From Devosia sp. (GTDB taxonomy: Bacteria > Pseudomonadota > Alphaproteobacteria > Rhizobiales > Devosiaceae), in NCBI RefSeq assembly GCF_030689745.1, contig NZ_JAUYGL010000212.1, positions 1-48,997 of the forward strand: a DNA stretch of 48,997 bases, written 5' to 3'. Made by a program: the position numbers and the translations under genes. How positions within the stretch are numbered: position 1 is the stretch's first letter; the number at the start of each line of letters is the position of its first letter. Shown in pieces: positions 1-9,095 of this stretch. Under the pieces are notes generated by a model, which ran no database searches, had not been told where the DNA came from, and saw nothing but the letters and a program-made list of their open reading frames with translations.

Positions 1-500
1 TCGGCGAACTGCGCGCGCAGCAAGGCCTCGGTATAGAGATTTTCAGCCTGCGGCGGCCCGCCCGTGCCATGCGCCAATTGTTCGGGCCGGTAGCCTTCGA
101 GCAACAGCAACCCGCCCGGTTTGAGCGTCCGCACCATGCCGGCGAACATCGCGTCGCGCAGCGCCGGCGGGGCAAACTGGACAAAAATCGCCACCACCAC
201 GTCGAACTGCGCCGCCGGCCAGTCATAGCTGCCAATGTCCAGGCAATGCGTGGTCAGCCGCACGCCACGTTTCCTGGCCAGCTGGTCAGCCTTGACCAGC
301 CCGACCGGCGAGGCATCAATCGCCAGCACGTCCAGCCCCTGCTCGGCCAGAAACACCCCGTTGCGCCCCTCGCCATCGGCCACCGCCAGCGCTGTCTGAT
401 AGCCCTTCAACCGGTGCGCATTGGCAGCCAGAAAGGCGTTGGGGGCCTCGCCAAAGACATAGTCAGGCCGGTCATACCGTTCATCCCAAAAGCTCATCAT
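1..500 (-). CDS. Class I SAM-dependent methyltransferase, TehB-like (3' end cut by window edge)
   Basis: A reading frame on the minus strand opens with two adjacent ATG codons (500 and 497) and runs off the window after about 166 residues without a stop. The SAM-binding motif I region reads VADGEGRNGVFLAEQG, followed by an acidic residue in DVLAIDAS and a motif IV-like FDVVVAIFVQF, then LKPGGLLLLEGYRPEQ. This is the pattern of small class I methyltransferases often annotated as TehB/tellurite-resistance-like. The substrate cannot be told. It starts 22 bases after the tamB stop, with a GAGGG ribosome site, so it may be the last gene of the tamA-tamB transcript. The methyltransferase fold is certain; the start could be either ATG. 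Confidence 0.85.
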   Translation of the reverse strand, partial: MMSFWDERYDRPDYVFGEAPNAFLAANAHRLKGYQTALAVADGEGRNGVFLAEQGLDVLAIDASPVGLVKADQLARKRGVRLTTHCLDIGSYDWPAAQFDVVVAIFVQFAPPALRDAMFAGMVRTLKPGGLLLLEGYRPEQLAHGTGGPPQAENLYTEALLRAQFA

Positions 501-522
501 GCCCTCGACTGACCGTGCTGGC

Positions 523-3500
523 CTAATAATCCCGCTCGTAATAGACGCCGACGCTGGAATCGCCATCCTGTGCCGCCGACCCGGTCAGCTTGAGGTCGCT
601 GGTGACATCAAGGTTGATCGTCACCTTGCTTTGCCCGCCAGCCCCGGCCTGCACGCCCAGATATACATTGTCCTGCAGATAGGTACCCGCCTGCACCGCC
701 ACATTGCCCTGGCTGTCGGTGACGATATCGAGATCGTCCAGCCCGGCGGCGCTGCGCAGATTGTCCACCAGCCCATTGCCGCTCCCGCCACCCACCAGTT
801 CGGCGGCCGCTCCGGCCAGCTTGGCCAGCTGCAGCGGCGACAAATCGCTGATCGAGCGCTTGAAGATCAGCTGGCTGAGCACTTCGTCCTGCGGCAGGGC
901 CGGGCTCGAACTGAAGCTCACATCAATATTGGAAGCACGGCCCGAAACGGTGACGAACACGGTAATACCCTCACCCTCGGTGCGCGCCACCAGGTTCAGC
1001 ACCGGGTCCAGATCGCCCACCAGTGTCACCGTACCGCTGTCAAAGGTCACCCGCTGGCCCAGGATCGCCAATCGGCCCCGATTGAGCGAGAACGCACCTA
1101 CCGGCTGGATATCGCCGATCGGCCCGGTGATCCGCACTGAACCGCCCAATTCGGCATCCAGCCCGCGGCCGCGCACGAAAATCTGGTTGGGCGCGTTCAC
1201 CGTGATATCGAGCACCACCCCGCTCGGTCGCTGCTGCGGGATCGGCGCACCGCTTCTGTCGTCAATCTTGGCACGCACCAGTGTCTGCGCCACCGCGGCG
1301 GGCTCATGGATATGCTCGACATCGATCAGAACGGCGCCACCGCCGAAATTCTCCGGCACCGTGATATTGGCCCGCTCCACCTGTACCGTGCCGGCCAGCA
1401 GTGGCGAGCCGGTCAGATTGCCGGTCAGCGCCAGATCGCCCGATACGGTCGCCACAAACAGATTGCCATCGGCATAGCGCACCGCATTGAGCGCCACCCG
1501 CAGATCCGCCGGGAACCCGCCACTCAGCCCGACTGAGCCGGAGGCCGAAGCCGAGCCGCCCCGCGCCAGATTGGTCGACAATTGCTCGATGACCAGCCGG
1601 TCGCCATCGAGGCGCGCCGAGCCGGCAATCCCCTGCAGCCGCACATTCAGTTCAGGATCGATATAGCCAGCCCCGCTGGTTGAGACCCGGCCGCCGAATT
1701 GCGGGTTGCTCAGGCTACCACTCACCTGCGCATCCAGTGTAATCAGGCCGGTCATCTGGCCGCCACGATCGGCAACAAACCGGTTGGCCAGCACCAGTGG
1801 CGCCGAGCCGGTCACGGCAACATTGAGCCCATTGCCACTCAGCGGCACCGTACCGGACCCGTTGATCGTCAATCCGCCCGCCCCGTCGGCACTGAACGAC
1901 GCTAGGGTGGCAGTGCCATCAGCAAAGCTGCCAGCAGCGTTCACGCTGAGCGGGGTAATGCCAAATGGGTTGATTGCTGTCGCGGCAACTCCCTGCGCCT
2001 GAGCGGTAAAACTCACCTGCGGATCGGCGCTACTTCCCGCGATCTGCGCCTGCCCGCTCAGCGTGCCCGCCAGACCCAGATCGGGCGCCACCGCATTGGC
2101 GATCGACAGCGGGAGCGCGGTGATGTCGAGAACGATATCCAGCACGTCGCCTGCCGAGCCGCTGGCCGTAATCGAGCCCGAGCCGACATCAAACCGCACC
2201 GAATCCAGCGTCACGTCCGACCCCACAACCTGCAATACACTGGGCTGGGCCAGCCGTGCCGACAGCGTCCCCTGCTGCAACTGGGCGCGGTCCAGCGCCA
2301 GCCGATAGCCTTGCTCGACCGGGGTCAGCGATCCGGCGAGATCGATATCGGTGCCGGTCGCCAGCGCCGCCTGCGCATCAAACGCCGTCGTCTCGCCCGT
2401 CTGCGTTGCCCGGGCATTCAGCGTCTCGATATCGATGCCCGCCGCCGAGACGGCGCTGGCGTTGATCGTTCCGTTGATTGCCGGCACGCCGAACAGATCG
2501 GCCACGCTGGCGCTGATATCGGCCGCGCCGATCCTGATATCATTCACACTCAGCGCCCGCACATCGCTGCGCAGGCTGGCACTCTGTTTGGCATCGACCG
2601 GGGTCAGTTTGACCTCGGCATTGATCGCGCCCGAAGCATCGAGCAGGGCCAGCGCGGCCGCCACCGACACATCCGGCGACACCACGCTCAGCCCGCCATT
2701 GATCAGCCCGGTCAGCATGGTCCGGGTCAGCCCGCCACTGATCCGCGTCCCGGCAGCCTGAAAATCAATATTGTCCAGCGCCTGTTCGGATGGCGTCACA
2801 GCGACATCGGCCGCCAGCGTGGTGCGATGGCCGTCCAGTTCTGCCGCGCCGGCAATCTTGCCGCTCAACTGGTCGCCGGCATATTGCCCGGCAAAACCCA
2901 GCGTGCCGTTGCGCAATGGGCGATCCACCAGCTGGCCACTGGCCACACTGGCCTGCAAGTCCAGCCCGATCACGTCGTCCGCACCCTTGGCCGTGCCTAC
3001 CACCCTGAGCGGGCCGCTGGCCTGGTCAGACAGCAGGGCCAAATCACTGAGGTCGAGATCGAAGGCAAAATCGGCCAGCGTGCTGGAATAGGTGCCGTCC
3101 GCCAGCAACTGCATCTGCGTATTGGCAATGGCGAACTGGTCCGCCGTCAGCCCGGTCGTGTCACGTGCTACCCGTCCCGACAGTTTGACCTCGCCTGCCA
3201 GGAGCCCATCGGCAATTTCGTCGTCGATCCGCAGATCGCGCCCGGTACCGTCCAGCGTCAGGTCAAACCCGCCGGTCAGTGGCTTGATGCTGCCATTGGC
3301 CTTTAGCGCCAGCCCACCCGACAGGCTACGCCCGGCCAGTCCGGAGAACGGCGCGATGCTGGAGGTATCCAGCCCGATGTCGCCAGTGAAATCCAGCCCA
3401 TCCAGTTGCCCGGACAAGGCCGCCGTCAGCGCCGCGCCAACCACGCGCAATTGCGCCAGCTGTACCGGCTGCCCGGCCTTATATACCCCGGCGATGCCGA

Positions 3501-4851
3501 CCCCTATTTCATCGCCCAGCGCCGCTTCGATCCCCGGATCAGCCGAGATGCCGCTCAACGCGCCATCGCCATTGAAGGTCACCATGCGGCTGGCCGGATC
3601 ATCCAGTGCCGTCGCCACCCCATCCACGGTCAGCACCAGCGCATCGGCACTCAGCCCCGGCTGCGCAAAGCCGCTGACATTGAGATTGGCGCGCCAGTTC
3701 TGCGGCGCCGCGCCGCCCACAGCGCCGCCAAAATCCACCATCAACTGGCCCGCATTGACCCGCGTTGAGGCCCCCGGCACCGGCAACGTCACGGTCCCAC
3801 CGGCCGGATCGCTCACCATGGCATTCAGGCTCAACTGGCGCAGGAAATTATCCGCTGTCGTCTCGGCCGCCGCTTCGAGCTGCAATTGTCCGCCGCTCAG
3901 CTTGAGTCCGCTGATCGACAGGCCACCCGCCTGGCGCACCAGAGCCCGGGCGGTCAGTGCCGTTTCCGGGCCAAAGAATGGGCGATAGGCCTCCGCCATC
4001 AGCGTCGACAGCGGTCCGCGCAGATCGGCGTCAATGGCGAAGCCATCGGCCTGCTGGCGCACCGTGGCCACGCCGCCCAGCGCGGTCTGGCCATTGGCCT
4101 GCAATTCCAGCGTGGTGCGCAGATCGCTCACCGGACCCGTGCCCGCCAGTGTCAGCGTTACCGCGGGACGGTTCTCGATATTGAGCAGATTGGCGAGCAC
4201 GCCATCGGCGGGCTCCACCAGCGCCAGACCCAGATCGATACTGTTATCGCCCCTTGTATAGGCCAGATCGAGATTGAGGGTGCCGCCCGGCCCATCGAGC
4301 CGGACAATATCCAGATTGGTGTTCAGATTGCCGCCATCAAGACTGAACGCCCCGTCCACCGACACTTCCGAGCCCAGACCAAATACGCCTTCGCCAAAGC
4401 TGACCTTGGGCACACTCAACTGATCGAGCTGGATCGCGACCGGAAACTCCGGCACCGTAAAACTGCCTGCTTCCGCTGGCGGCAGGTCCAAATCGTCATT
4501 GGGCACTGCATTGCGGATATACTCGATGCTGTCGGCACTCAGTGTGCGCACTTCCAGCCGACCCAGGAACAGTGCTCCCTGGTTCCAGTTCAACTGCGCA
4601 TTGTTGACCCGCAGCCAGACCCCCTCGGCATCCGAAATGGTGATCTCGCGCACCGACACATCCGAGCCCAGCGCCCCATCAATATTGGAGAGCCGGATCT
4701 GCCGCTCGGGCGTCGACAGCTGATCCTGCACAAAGCTGGTCAACCAGTCCTTCTGCTGTTCCTCGCTCATGCTCAGCACGTCCTGCGCCAGCAGGGTGGC
4801 GGGCACGCCGAGCCCGACCAGCAACAGCAGTATGACAAGTAAGCGCCGCAT
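523..4851 (-). CDS. tamB: Translocation and assembly module subunit TamB
   Basis: Encodes a 1442-residue protein of the TamB (DUF490/AsmA-like) family. These are inner-membrane-anchored periplasmic proteins that bridge to the outer-membrane partner TamA, acting in insertion of some outer-membrane proteins and in lipid transport between membranes. Residues 1-23 form one hydrophobic signal anchor (RRLLVILLLLVGLG). The body is a long run of beta-rich, Gly/Ala/Asp-rich repeats expected to form a hydrophobic-lined beta-groove, and the conserved TamB domain fills roughly the last 350 residues, ending in GVYYERDY with a terminal aromatic. Its ATG overlaps the tamA stop by one base (TGATG), so the pair is translationally coupled. 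Length is at the upper end for the family but normal for alphaproteobacteria. Confidence 0.95.
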   Translation of the reverse strand: MRRLLVILLLLVGLGVPATLLAQDVLSMSEEQQKDWLTSFVQDQLSTPERQIRLSNIDGALGSDVSVREITISDAEGVWLRVNNAQLNWNQGALFLGRLEVRTLSADSIEYIRNAVPNDDLDLPPAEAGSFTVPEFPVAIQLDQLSVPKVSFGEGVFGLGSEVSVDGAFSLDGGNLNTNLDIVRLDGPGGTLNLDLAYTRGDNSIDLGLALVEPADGVLANLLNIENRPAVTLTLAGTGPVSDLRTTLELQANGQTALGGVATVRQQADGFAIDADLRGPLSTLMAEAYRPFFGPETALTARALVRQAGGLSISGLKLSGGQLQLEAAAETTADNFLRQLSLNAMVSDPAGGTVTLPVPGASTRVNAGQLMVDFGGAVGGAAPQNWRANLNVSGFAQPGLSADALVLTVDGVATALDDPASRMVTFNGDGALSGISADPGIEAALGDEIGVGIAGVYKAGQPVQLAQLRVVGAALTAALSGQLDGLDFTGDIGLDTSSIAPFSGLAGRSLSGGLALKANGSIKPLTGGFDLTLDGTGRDLRIDDEIADGLLAGEVKLSGRVARDTTGLTADQFAIANTQMQLLADGTYSSTLADFAFDLDLSDLALLSDQASGPLRVVGTAKGADDVIGLDLQASVASGQLVDRPLRNGTLGFAGQYAGDQLSGKIAGAAELDGHRTTLAADVAVTPSEQALDNIDFQAAGTRISGGLTRTMLTGLINGGLSVVSPDVSVAAALALLDASGAINAEVKLTPVDAKQSASLRSDVRALSVNDIRIGAADISASVADLFGVPAINGTINASAVSAAGIDIETLNARATQTGETTAFDAQAALATGTDIDLAGSLTPVEQGYRLALDRAQLQQGTLSARLAQPSVLQVVGSDVTLDSVRFDVGSGSITASGSAGDVLDIVLDITALPLSIANAVAPDLGLAGTLSGQAQIAGSSADPQVSFTAQAQGVAATAINPFGITPLSVNAAGSFADGTATLASFSADGAGGLTINGSGTVPLSGNGLNVAVTGSAPLVLANRFVADRGGQMTGLITLDAQVSGSLSNPQFGGRVSTSGAGYIDPELNVRLQGIAGSARLDGDRLVIEQLSTNLARGGSASASGSVGLSGGFPADLRVALNAVRYADGNLFVATVSGDLALTGNLTGSPLLAGTVQVERANITVPENFGGGAVLIDVEHIHEPAAVAQTLVRAKIDDRSGAPIPQQRPSGVVLDITVNAPNQIFVRGRGLDAELGGSVRITGPIGDIQPVGAFSLNRGRLAILGQRVTFDSGTVTLVGDLDPVLNLVARTEGEGITVFVTVSGRASNIDVSFSSSPALPQDEVLSQLIFKRSISDLSPLQLAKLAGAAAELVGGGSGNGLVDNLRSAAGLDDLDIVTDSQGNVAVQAGTYLQDNVYLGVQAGAGGQSKVTINLDVTSDLKLTGSAAQDGDSSVGVYYERDY

Positions 4852-6776
4852 CAGAACGCCTGCCCGATGCCGACATAGACGGCATAATTGGCGTCGCCCG
4901 GCTTCTTGTTGAGAGGAACCGCCACATCGAGCCGCAATGGTCCCAGACTGGTATAATAGCGCAGACCCGCGCCCGCACCGATCCGCAATTCATCAAGCCC
5001 GGGAAACACATCTGCCGCCACATAGCCGCCATCGATGAAACCGACCACGCCAATGGTCTCTGTCACCTTGGCGCGCGCCTCCAGCGAGGCTTCCAGCAGA
5101 TAGCGCCCTCCGGTCACCTTGCCCGCACCATCATCAACACCGATCGATTTGTAGCCATAGCCGCGCACCGAGCCGCCGCCCCCGGCAAAGAACAGCTTGT
5201 CGGGCGAAATTTCCGCCAGGCTCGGTCCGACCACCGCCCCGGCTTTGATGCGGCCCGCCAGCACGAATGGCTCGTCCTCGCCAAAGCCAAAATAGGTCCG
5301 CCCCTCAAGGGTGACCCTGGCGCCGGGATTGGCAAATTTGAACTCGTAGAAGGGCTCAAGACTGGCTTTGGCGTACCAGCCACTGGTGGCGTCGACCGCA
5401 TCATCGCGGAAATCCAGTGTCGCCCCCGTATAGAGACCGGCCGTGGTAAAATCGCGCGACCCGAACGCATCCTCAAACCAACTGCGCTGCAGCGTGGCGC
5501 CGCCCTCGAAGGTTATCTCGTCGGAATAAATGTGGGTCAGCCCGACTTTGCCATTCGCCGAGGTCTCGGTATAGGTCGGGTAAATTGTCCGTTCGGCCGA
5601 TATCGCCGCCACCAGATCTGTGTCGGGCGTAATGATGCCGGGCTTGGTGAAGGTGCCACCAAAGAAATAGTCGAACTGCGCCGTGTCGACCGGATAGGCA
5701 ATGCTGGCCACCCTTGCATCGAGCCGCAGCCGCTCGGCCTGGCCGAACAGATTGCGCCACAGGTGGAACGCCTCCACGCCCAGCCCGTCAAGGCTCGAAT
5801 AATTGGCGCCCACGCCAAAGCGCGCGCCCGGCAGTTCCTGCACGATCAGGCCATAGGGCAACAGCCCGTCACTGCCGATCGATTCAGCCGCTTCCAGCCG
5901 GGCAGCCCGAAACACTTCGAGCCGGTCCAGCCGCTTCTGCGCCCGCGTCACGGCATCGGGATCATATTCCTCGCCGACCACCAATCCCGTCTGGCGCCGC
6001 ACGAACTCGGGATCCATCCGCTCGGTGCCGCTGACCGTTACCGCGCCAAACGCCGCCTGCCGGCCGGGATTGACCGTGATGGTCACTTCCACCGTTGAAT
6101 TGGCATGATCAGCCACCACATCGCGGCTGGCGATCACCGCCTTGGCAAAACCCTGCTGCCGCCAGGCCTCCAGCGCCAGCGCTTCAGCCTTGATGATGGC
6201 GCCCGATCTGGCAATTTCGCCGCGGTTCAGCCCGCGGCTTTCCGGCGGCGGCACAAAGTCATCAGGATCACTGGTGAGGGGTGCCGAATTGGCGATAGTG
6301 ACGCTGCTGAAGCGGAACAGCGGACCGGGCTCGACGCTGAGCACCACATCCACCGGATCGGGCAGATCGACATCCGGCGCCAGCTTGGCCGCTTCCTGCC
6401 CGCCGACGCGAATGCTCACCACACCGCCATAATAGCCTTCGCCATAGAGAGCGGCGACAATACGGCGATAATCGCCGCGCGCCTTGGCCAGCAGCCCCGC
6501 CGCGCCTGACGCCGGCTGATCGGCATCGGCCACCAGCGCGGAGGCATTGCGCACCACATCGTCCAGCGCCCCATCCCCATTCACCGCCACCACCACGCTA
6601 TAGGGCTGCGGGTCGGCAATCACTGCTGTCGCATCCACCGCATTGGGGTCTTCAAACAGCTTGAGGCCAAAAATTTCAAACGCAGCAACGGGCGCACCAG
6701 CCATGCCCAATGCGCTGGCTGCCACGCACATGGCGCAAAAACTCAATACTCGACGCGCTCTACGCAGTGAACTCAT
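4851..6776 (-). CDS. tamA: Outer-membrane translocation protein TamA (BamA/Omp85 family)
   Basis: A 641-residue Omp85-family outer-membrane protein. I start it at the internal ATG (MSSLRRARRVLSF) because this gives a classic signal peptide, with charged RRARR, a hydrophobic stretch, and cleavage near GAPVAAFE; the frame stays open 56 codons further upstream but those residues look like random GC-rich translation. After the signal come POTRA domains (about residues 45-270, including VEVTITVNPGRQAAFG), then a 16-strand-type beta-barrel to the end. The last residue is Phe (GIGQAF), the usual C-terminal signature for recognition by the BAM complex. It partners with TamB, encoded immediately downstream. 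Confidence 0.94.
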   Translation of the reverse strand: MSSLRRARRVLSFCAMCVAASALGMAGAPVAAFEIFGLKLFEDPNAVDATAVIADPQPYSVVVAVNGDGALDDVVRNASALVADADQPASGAAGLLAKARGDYRRIVAALYGEGYYGGVVSIRVGGQEAAKLAPDVDLPDPVDVVLSVEPGPLFRFSSVTIANSAPLTSDPDDFVPPPESRGLNRGEIARSGAIIKAEALALEAWRQQGFAKAVIASRDVVADHANSTVEVTITVNPGRQAAFGAVTVSGTERMDPEFVRRQTGLVVGEEYDPDAVTRAQKRLDRLEVFRAARLEAAESIGSDGLLPYGLIVQELPGARFGVGANYSSLDGLGVEAFHLWRNLFGQAERLRLDARVASIAYPVDTAQFDYFFGGTFTKPGIITPDTDLVAAISAERTIYPTYTETSANGKVGLTHIYSDEITFEGGATLQRSWFEDAFGSRDFTTAGLYTGATLDFRDDAVDATSGWYAKASLEPFYEFKFANPGARVTLEGRTYFGFGEDEPFVLAGRIKAGAVVGPSLAEISPDKLFFAGGGGSVRGYGYKSIGVDDGAGKVTGGRYLLEASLEARAKVTETIGVVGFIDGGYVAADVFPGLDELRIGAGAGLRYYTSLGPLRLDVAVPLNKKPGDANYAVYVGIGQAF

Positions 6777-7096
6777 CCCGCCAATTACGCTACAACCAGA
6801 AAGGCAGAAGTCCAGAATGTCACAGCGATCACAAGATTGCGTTAAGCAATCCCTGCCCGTTCCGACCCGTCCACCTGCCCGCGTTTTCCCGGCCATTTTA
6901 ACGTCTGCCGCCCGGCGCACAAGCTCTGGCTGCATTTGATCCAAATCGTGATCAATGTGGCCTCCCCAGCGCCCGCTATTCTCGCCTCAGCGGCGCCACC
7001 CGCCCTTCAGCGCCGAGAGCGGCCAGCCCCCCTGTTGACGACGCCCGTCTCGGCGGTCCAACCTGCGGCACGATCGTTTATTCCCAGGACATAGCC
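6777..7096. other. Intergenic region between divergent tamA and SDR gene, with a dyad
   Basis: A 320-base region that should carry the promoters for tamA (leftward) and the SDR gene (rightward). No convincing gene lies in it. The notable element is an inverted repeat TTGATC-N8-GATCAA at 6936-6955, which also resembles a degenerate FNR/FixK box (TTGAT-N4-ATC on one side). No clear -35/-10 pair was found. The SDR gene has an AGGA ribosome site about 8 bases before its ATG. Confidence 0.5.
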
Positions 7097-7873
7097 ATGT
7101 ACCAGCTGCTTGATGCCAGCCGCTTCGTCGTTTTCATCACCGGGGCCACTTCCGGCTTTGGCGAAGCTGCCGCGCGGCGCTATGCCGCCGCCGGTGGCAA
7201 GGTGATCGCCACTGGCCGCCGCTGGGATCGTCTGGTCGATCTGCAGATCGATCTGGGCGCCGAGAACTGCCACATCATCGCGCTCGACGTGCAGGATCGC
7301 GCGGCCATCGAGGCCGCCATTGCCGACCTGCCGCCGCCCTTTGCCGGCGTCAATATCGTGCTGGCCAATGCCGGTCTGGCACTCGGCCTGCAGCCGGCCG
7401 CCGAGGCCGACATCACTGACTGGGAGACCATGATTGCCACCAATATCACCGGCTTGACCTATACCGTGCGCGCCCTGCTGCCCGGCATGATCAAGCGCGG
7501 CGGCGGTCACATCGTGACGCTGGGGTCGGTCGCCGGCGATTATCCCTATCCCGGTGGTTCGGTCTATGGCGCCAGCAAGGCCTTCGTGAAGCAGTTCGCC
7601 CTCAATCTGCGTTCAGACCTGCAGGGCAAGAATGTGCGCGTCACCAATATCGAGCCGGGCCTCACCGAAACCGAGTTCTCGCTGGTCCGCTTCAAGGGTG
7701 ATGAAGACAAGGCCGCCAAGCCCTATGCCGGCACCAAGGCCATGAACGCCGAAGACATTGCCGAAACCATCTTCTGGAGCACCACGCTGCCGGCCCATGT
7801 CAACGTCAACCGCCTGCAGGTCATGGCCACCACCCAGGCCTTCGGTCCCTTCGACATCTATCGCGAAGACTGA
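7097..7873 (+). CDS. SDR family oxidoreductase, YdfG-like (3-hydroxy acid / L-allo-threonine dehydrogenase type)
   Basis: A 258-residue classical short-chain dehydrogenase. The nucleotide-binding motif TGATSGFG is at residues 15-22, the NAG motif appears as LANAGLALG, and the catalytic Ser precedes YGASK (Tyr157, Lys161). The C-terminal stretch HVNVNRLQVMATTQAFGP closely follows the pattern of E. coli YdfG, an NADP-dependent 3-hydroxy acid dehydrogenase acting on serine and L-allo-threonine and reducing malonic semialdehyde. An Arg-rich GRRWDRL after the second beta strand suggests NADP preference. Expected to be a soluble cytoplasmic tetramer. It stands alone, divergent from tamA and convergent with the following dehydrogenase. 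The SDR class is sure; the exact substrate is by family resemblance. Confidence 0.85.
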   Translation: MYQLLDASRFVVFITGATSGFGEAAARRYAAAGGKVIATGRRWDRLVDLQIDLGAENCHIIALDVQDRAAIEAAIADLPPPFAGVNIVLANAGLALGLQPAAEADITDWETMIATNITGLTYTVRALLPGMIKRGGGHIVTLGSVAGDYPYPGGSVYGASKAFVKQFALNLRSDLQGKNVRVTNIEPGLTETEFSLVRFKGDEDKAAKPYAGTKAMNAEDIAETIFWSTTLPAHVNVNRLQVMATTQAFGPFDIYRED

Positions 7874-7974
7874 TCTGAAACGCAGCCGGAGCCGCGACAT
7901 CTGATTCTGCCCATATCTGCCACCGCGTGGTTTTTGTTGTGCAAGGGAAACCACGTGGTCGGGCGCATAGGCCG

Positions 7975-9009
7975 CTACAATCCCAGAAACCGCGCTGTAT
8001 CGGGATCCGCCGGCACGCCCTCGGCCTGCCGCTGCGCCAAGATGGCCCATTCCCGGTCGCCCGGCGCCATCACCCGCTCGCCACCCGGACGCACCTGGGC
8101 GGCGCGCAGATTGGCCAGATAGCGCGTTATCATCATGCCGAATATCTCACGCCCGACGAACTTGTCGGGGTCAACCACCAGCACGAAATGCCCCATATTG
8201 CGCGGTGTCGACCTGTCATCGCCGCCATACATCGGGATGAAATCGCTATCCAGCGTAGTGCCGGTCAGCAGGGCGGAAAACAACGTTGCCACCCCGGCCA
8301 GCCCGGCGCCCTTGTAACCATAATCCGCCCCGCCCAGCGGCAGCAGCATATCGGCAAACTCCGGGTCGCTGGTCGGCAGTCCCTGCTGGTTCGCCGCCAC
8401 CCCTTCGGGCAATTCCAGTCCCAGCGAGCGATGCAGCAGCACCCGGTTCATCGGGATCGAGGAGGTCGCCATGTCCAGCAGCCAGGGCTGGCTATCCGGC
8501 ACCGGCGCCGCAAAGGCCAGCGGATTGGTGCCATGAAACCGCGCCGCGCCGTCAAACAGCGTCACCATGGAATCGGTATTGGTAGTGGCAAAGGTCACAA
8601 AACCCTGCTCGGCTCCGGCCAGCGCATAGGCGCCTGCCGCCCCCAGATGGGAGGAATGATCGATTCCCACCGCTCCCACCCCGGCCTCCCGCGCCAGCGC
8701 GATCCCCACCTCGACCGCCTTGTAGGCTGCATAATGGCCCAGCCCGTCATCGCCATGCACCATGGCGCTGCCAGAGCCGCGCTGCTCGACCACCAATTGC
8801 GGGTCCTTGTTCAGCCGCCCGCCCGCCAGCATGTTGCAGTAGTGCTCGGTCAGCCGCACACCATGGCTGTCCACGCCCAGCATCGAGGCATGCATCATGG
8901 CCCTGGTGGCTGCCGCCAGCGAAGATTCGCTCGCCCCTGCCGCCCGCAATGCCGCTGCGACCTTGCCTTCCAGCACTTCTGCCGCAAAGCGTGTGACCTG
9001 TGCTTCCAT
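7975..9009 (-). CDS. Ldh family oxidoreductase (malate/L-lactate/sulfolactate dehydrogenase type)
   Basis: A 344-residue member of the Ldh_2 family (PF02615), NAD(P)-dependent dehydrogenases of 2-hydroxy acids that are unrelated to classical LDH/MDH and include malate, sulfolactate, ureidoglycolate and delta-piperideine-2-carboxylate enzymes. Family signatures are visible: MLGVDSHGVRLTEHYCNML near residues 48-66, then GIDHSSHLGAAGAYAL, TTNTDSMVTLF and GTNPLAFAAPVPDS. The ATG chosen (MEAQVTRFA) has a strong GAGGGAGA ribosome site; 12 further upstream codons are open but lack one. It faces the SDR gene and stands 86 bases downstream of epmB on the same strand. The substrate cannot be chosen from sequence. 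Confidence 0.85.
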   Translation of the reverse strand: MEAQVTRFAAEVLEGKVAAALRAAGASESSLAAATRAMMHASMLGVDSHGVRLTEHYCNMLAGGRLNKDPQLVVEQRGSGSAMVHGDDGLGHYAAYKAVEVGIALAREAGVGAVGIDHSSHLGAAGAYALAGAEQGFVTFATTNTDSMVTLFDGAARFHGTNPLAFAAPVPDSQPWLLDMATSSIPMNRVLLHRSLGLELPEGVAANQQGLPTSDPEFADMLLPLGGADYGYKGAGLAGVATLFSALLTGTTLDSDFIPMYGGDDRSTPRNMGHFVLVVDPDKFVGREIFGMMITRYLANLRAAQVRPGGERVMAPGDREWAILAQRQAEGVPADPDTARFLGL

Positions 9010-9095
9010 GCCTGTCTCCCTCAAGCCGGCTAAACTATCCACCACGTCATGGCGGCATTCGGGCTCGGGTCAACCGATCGCGAACCAGCCGCAGT

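Noticed and set aside
2311-3306. Long open frame of 331 codons opposite tamB
   Set aside because: GC-rich antisense shadow of the tamB coding frame with His/Arg/Gln-rich translation and no family features.
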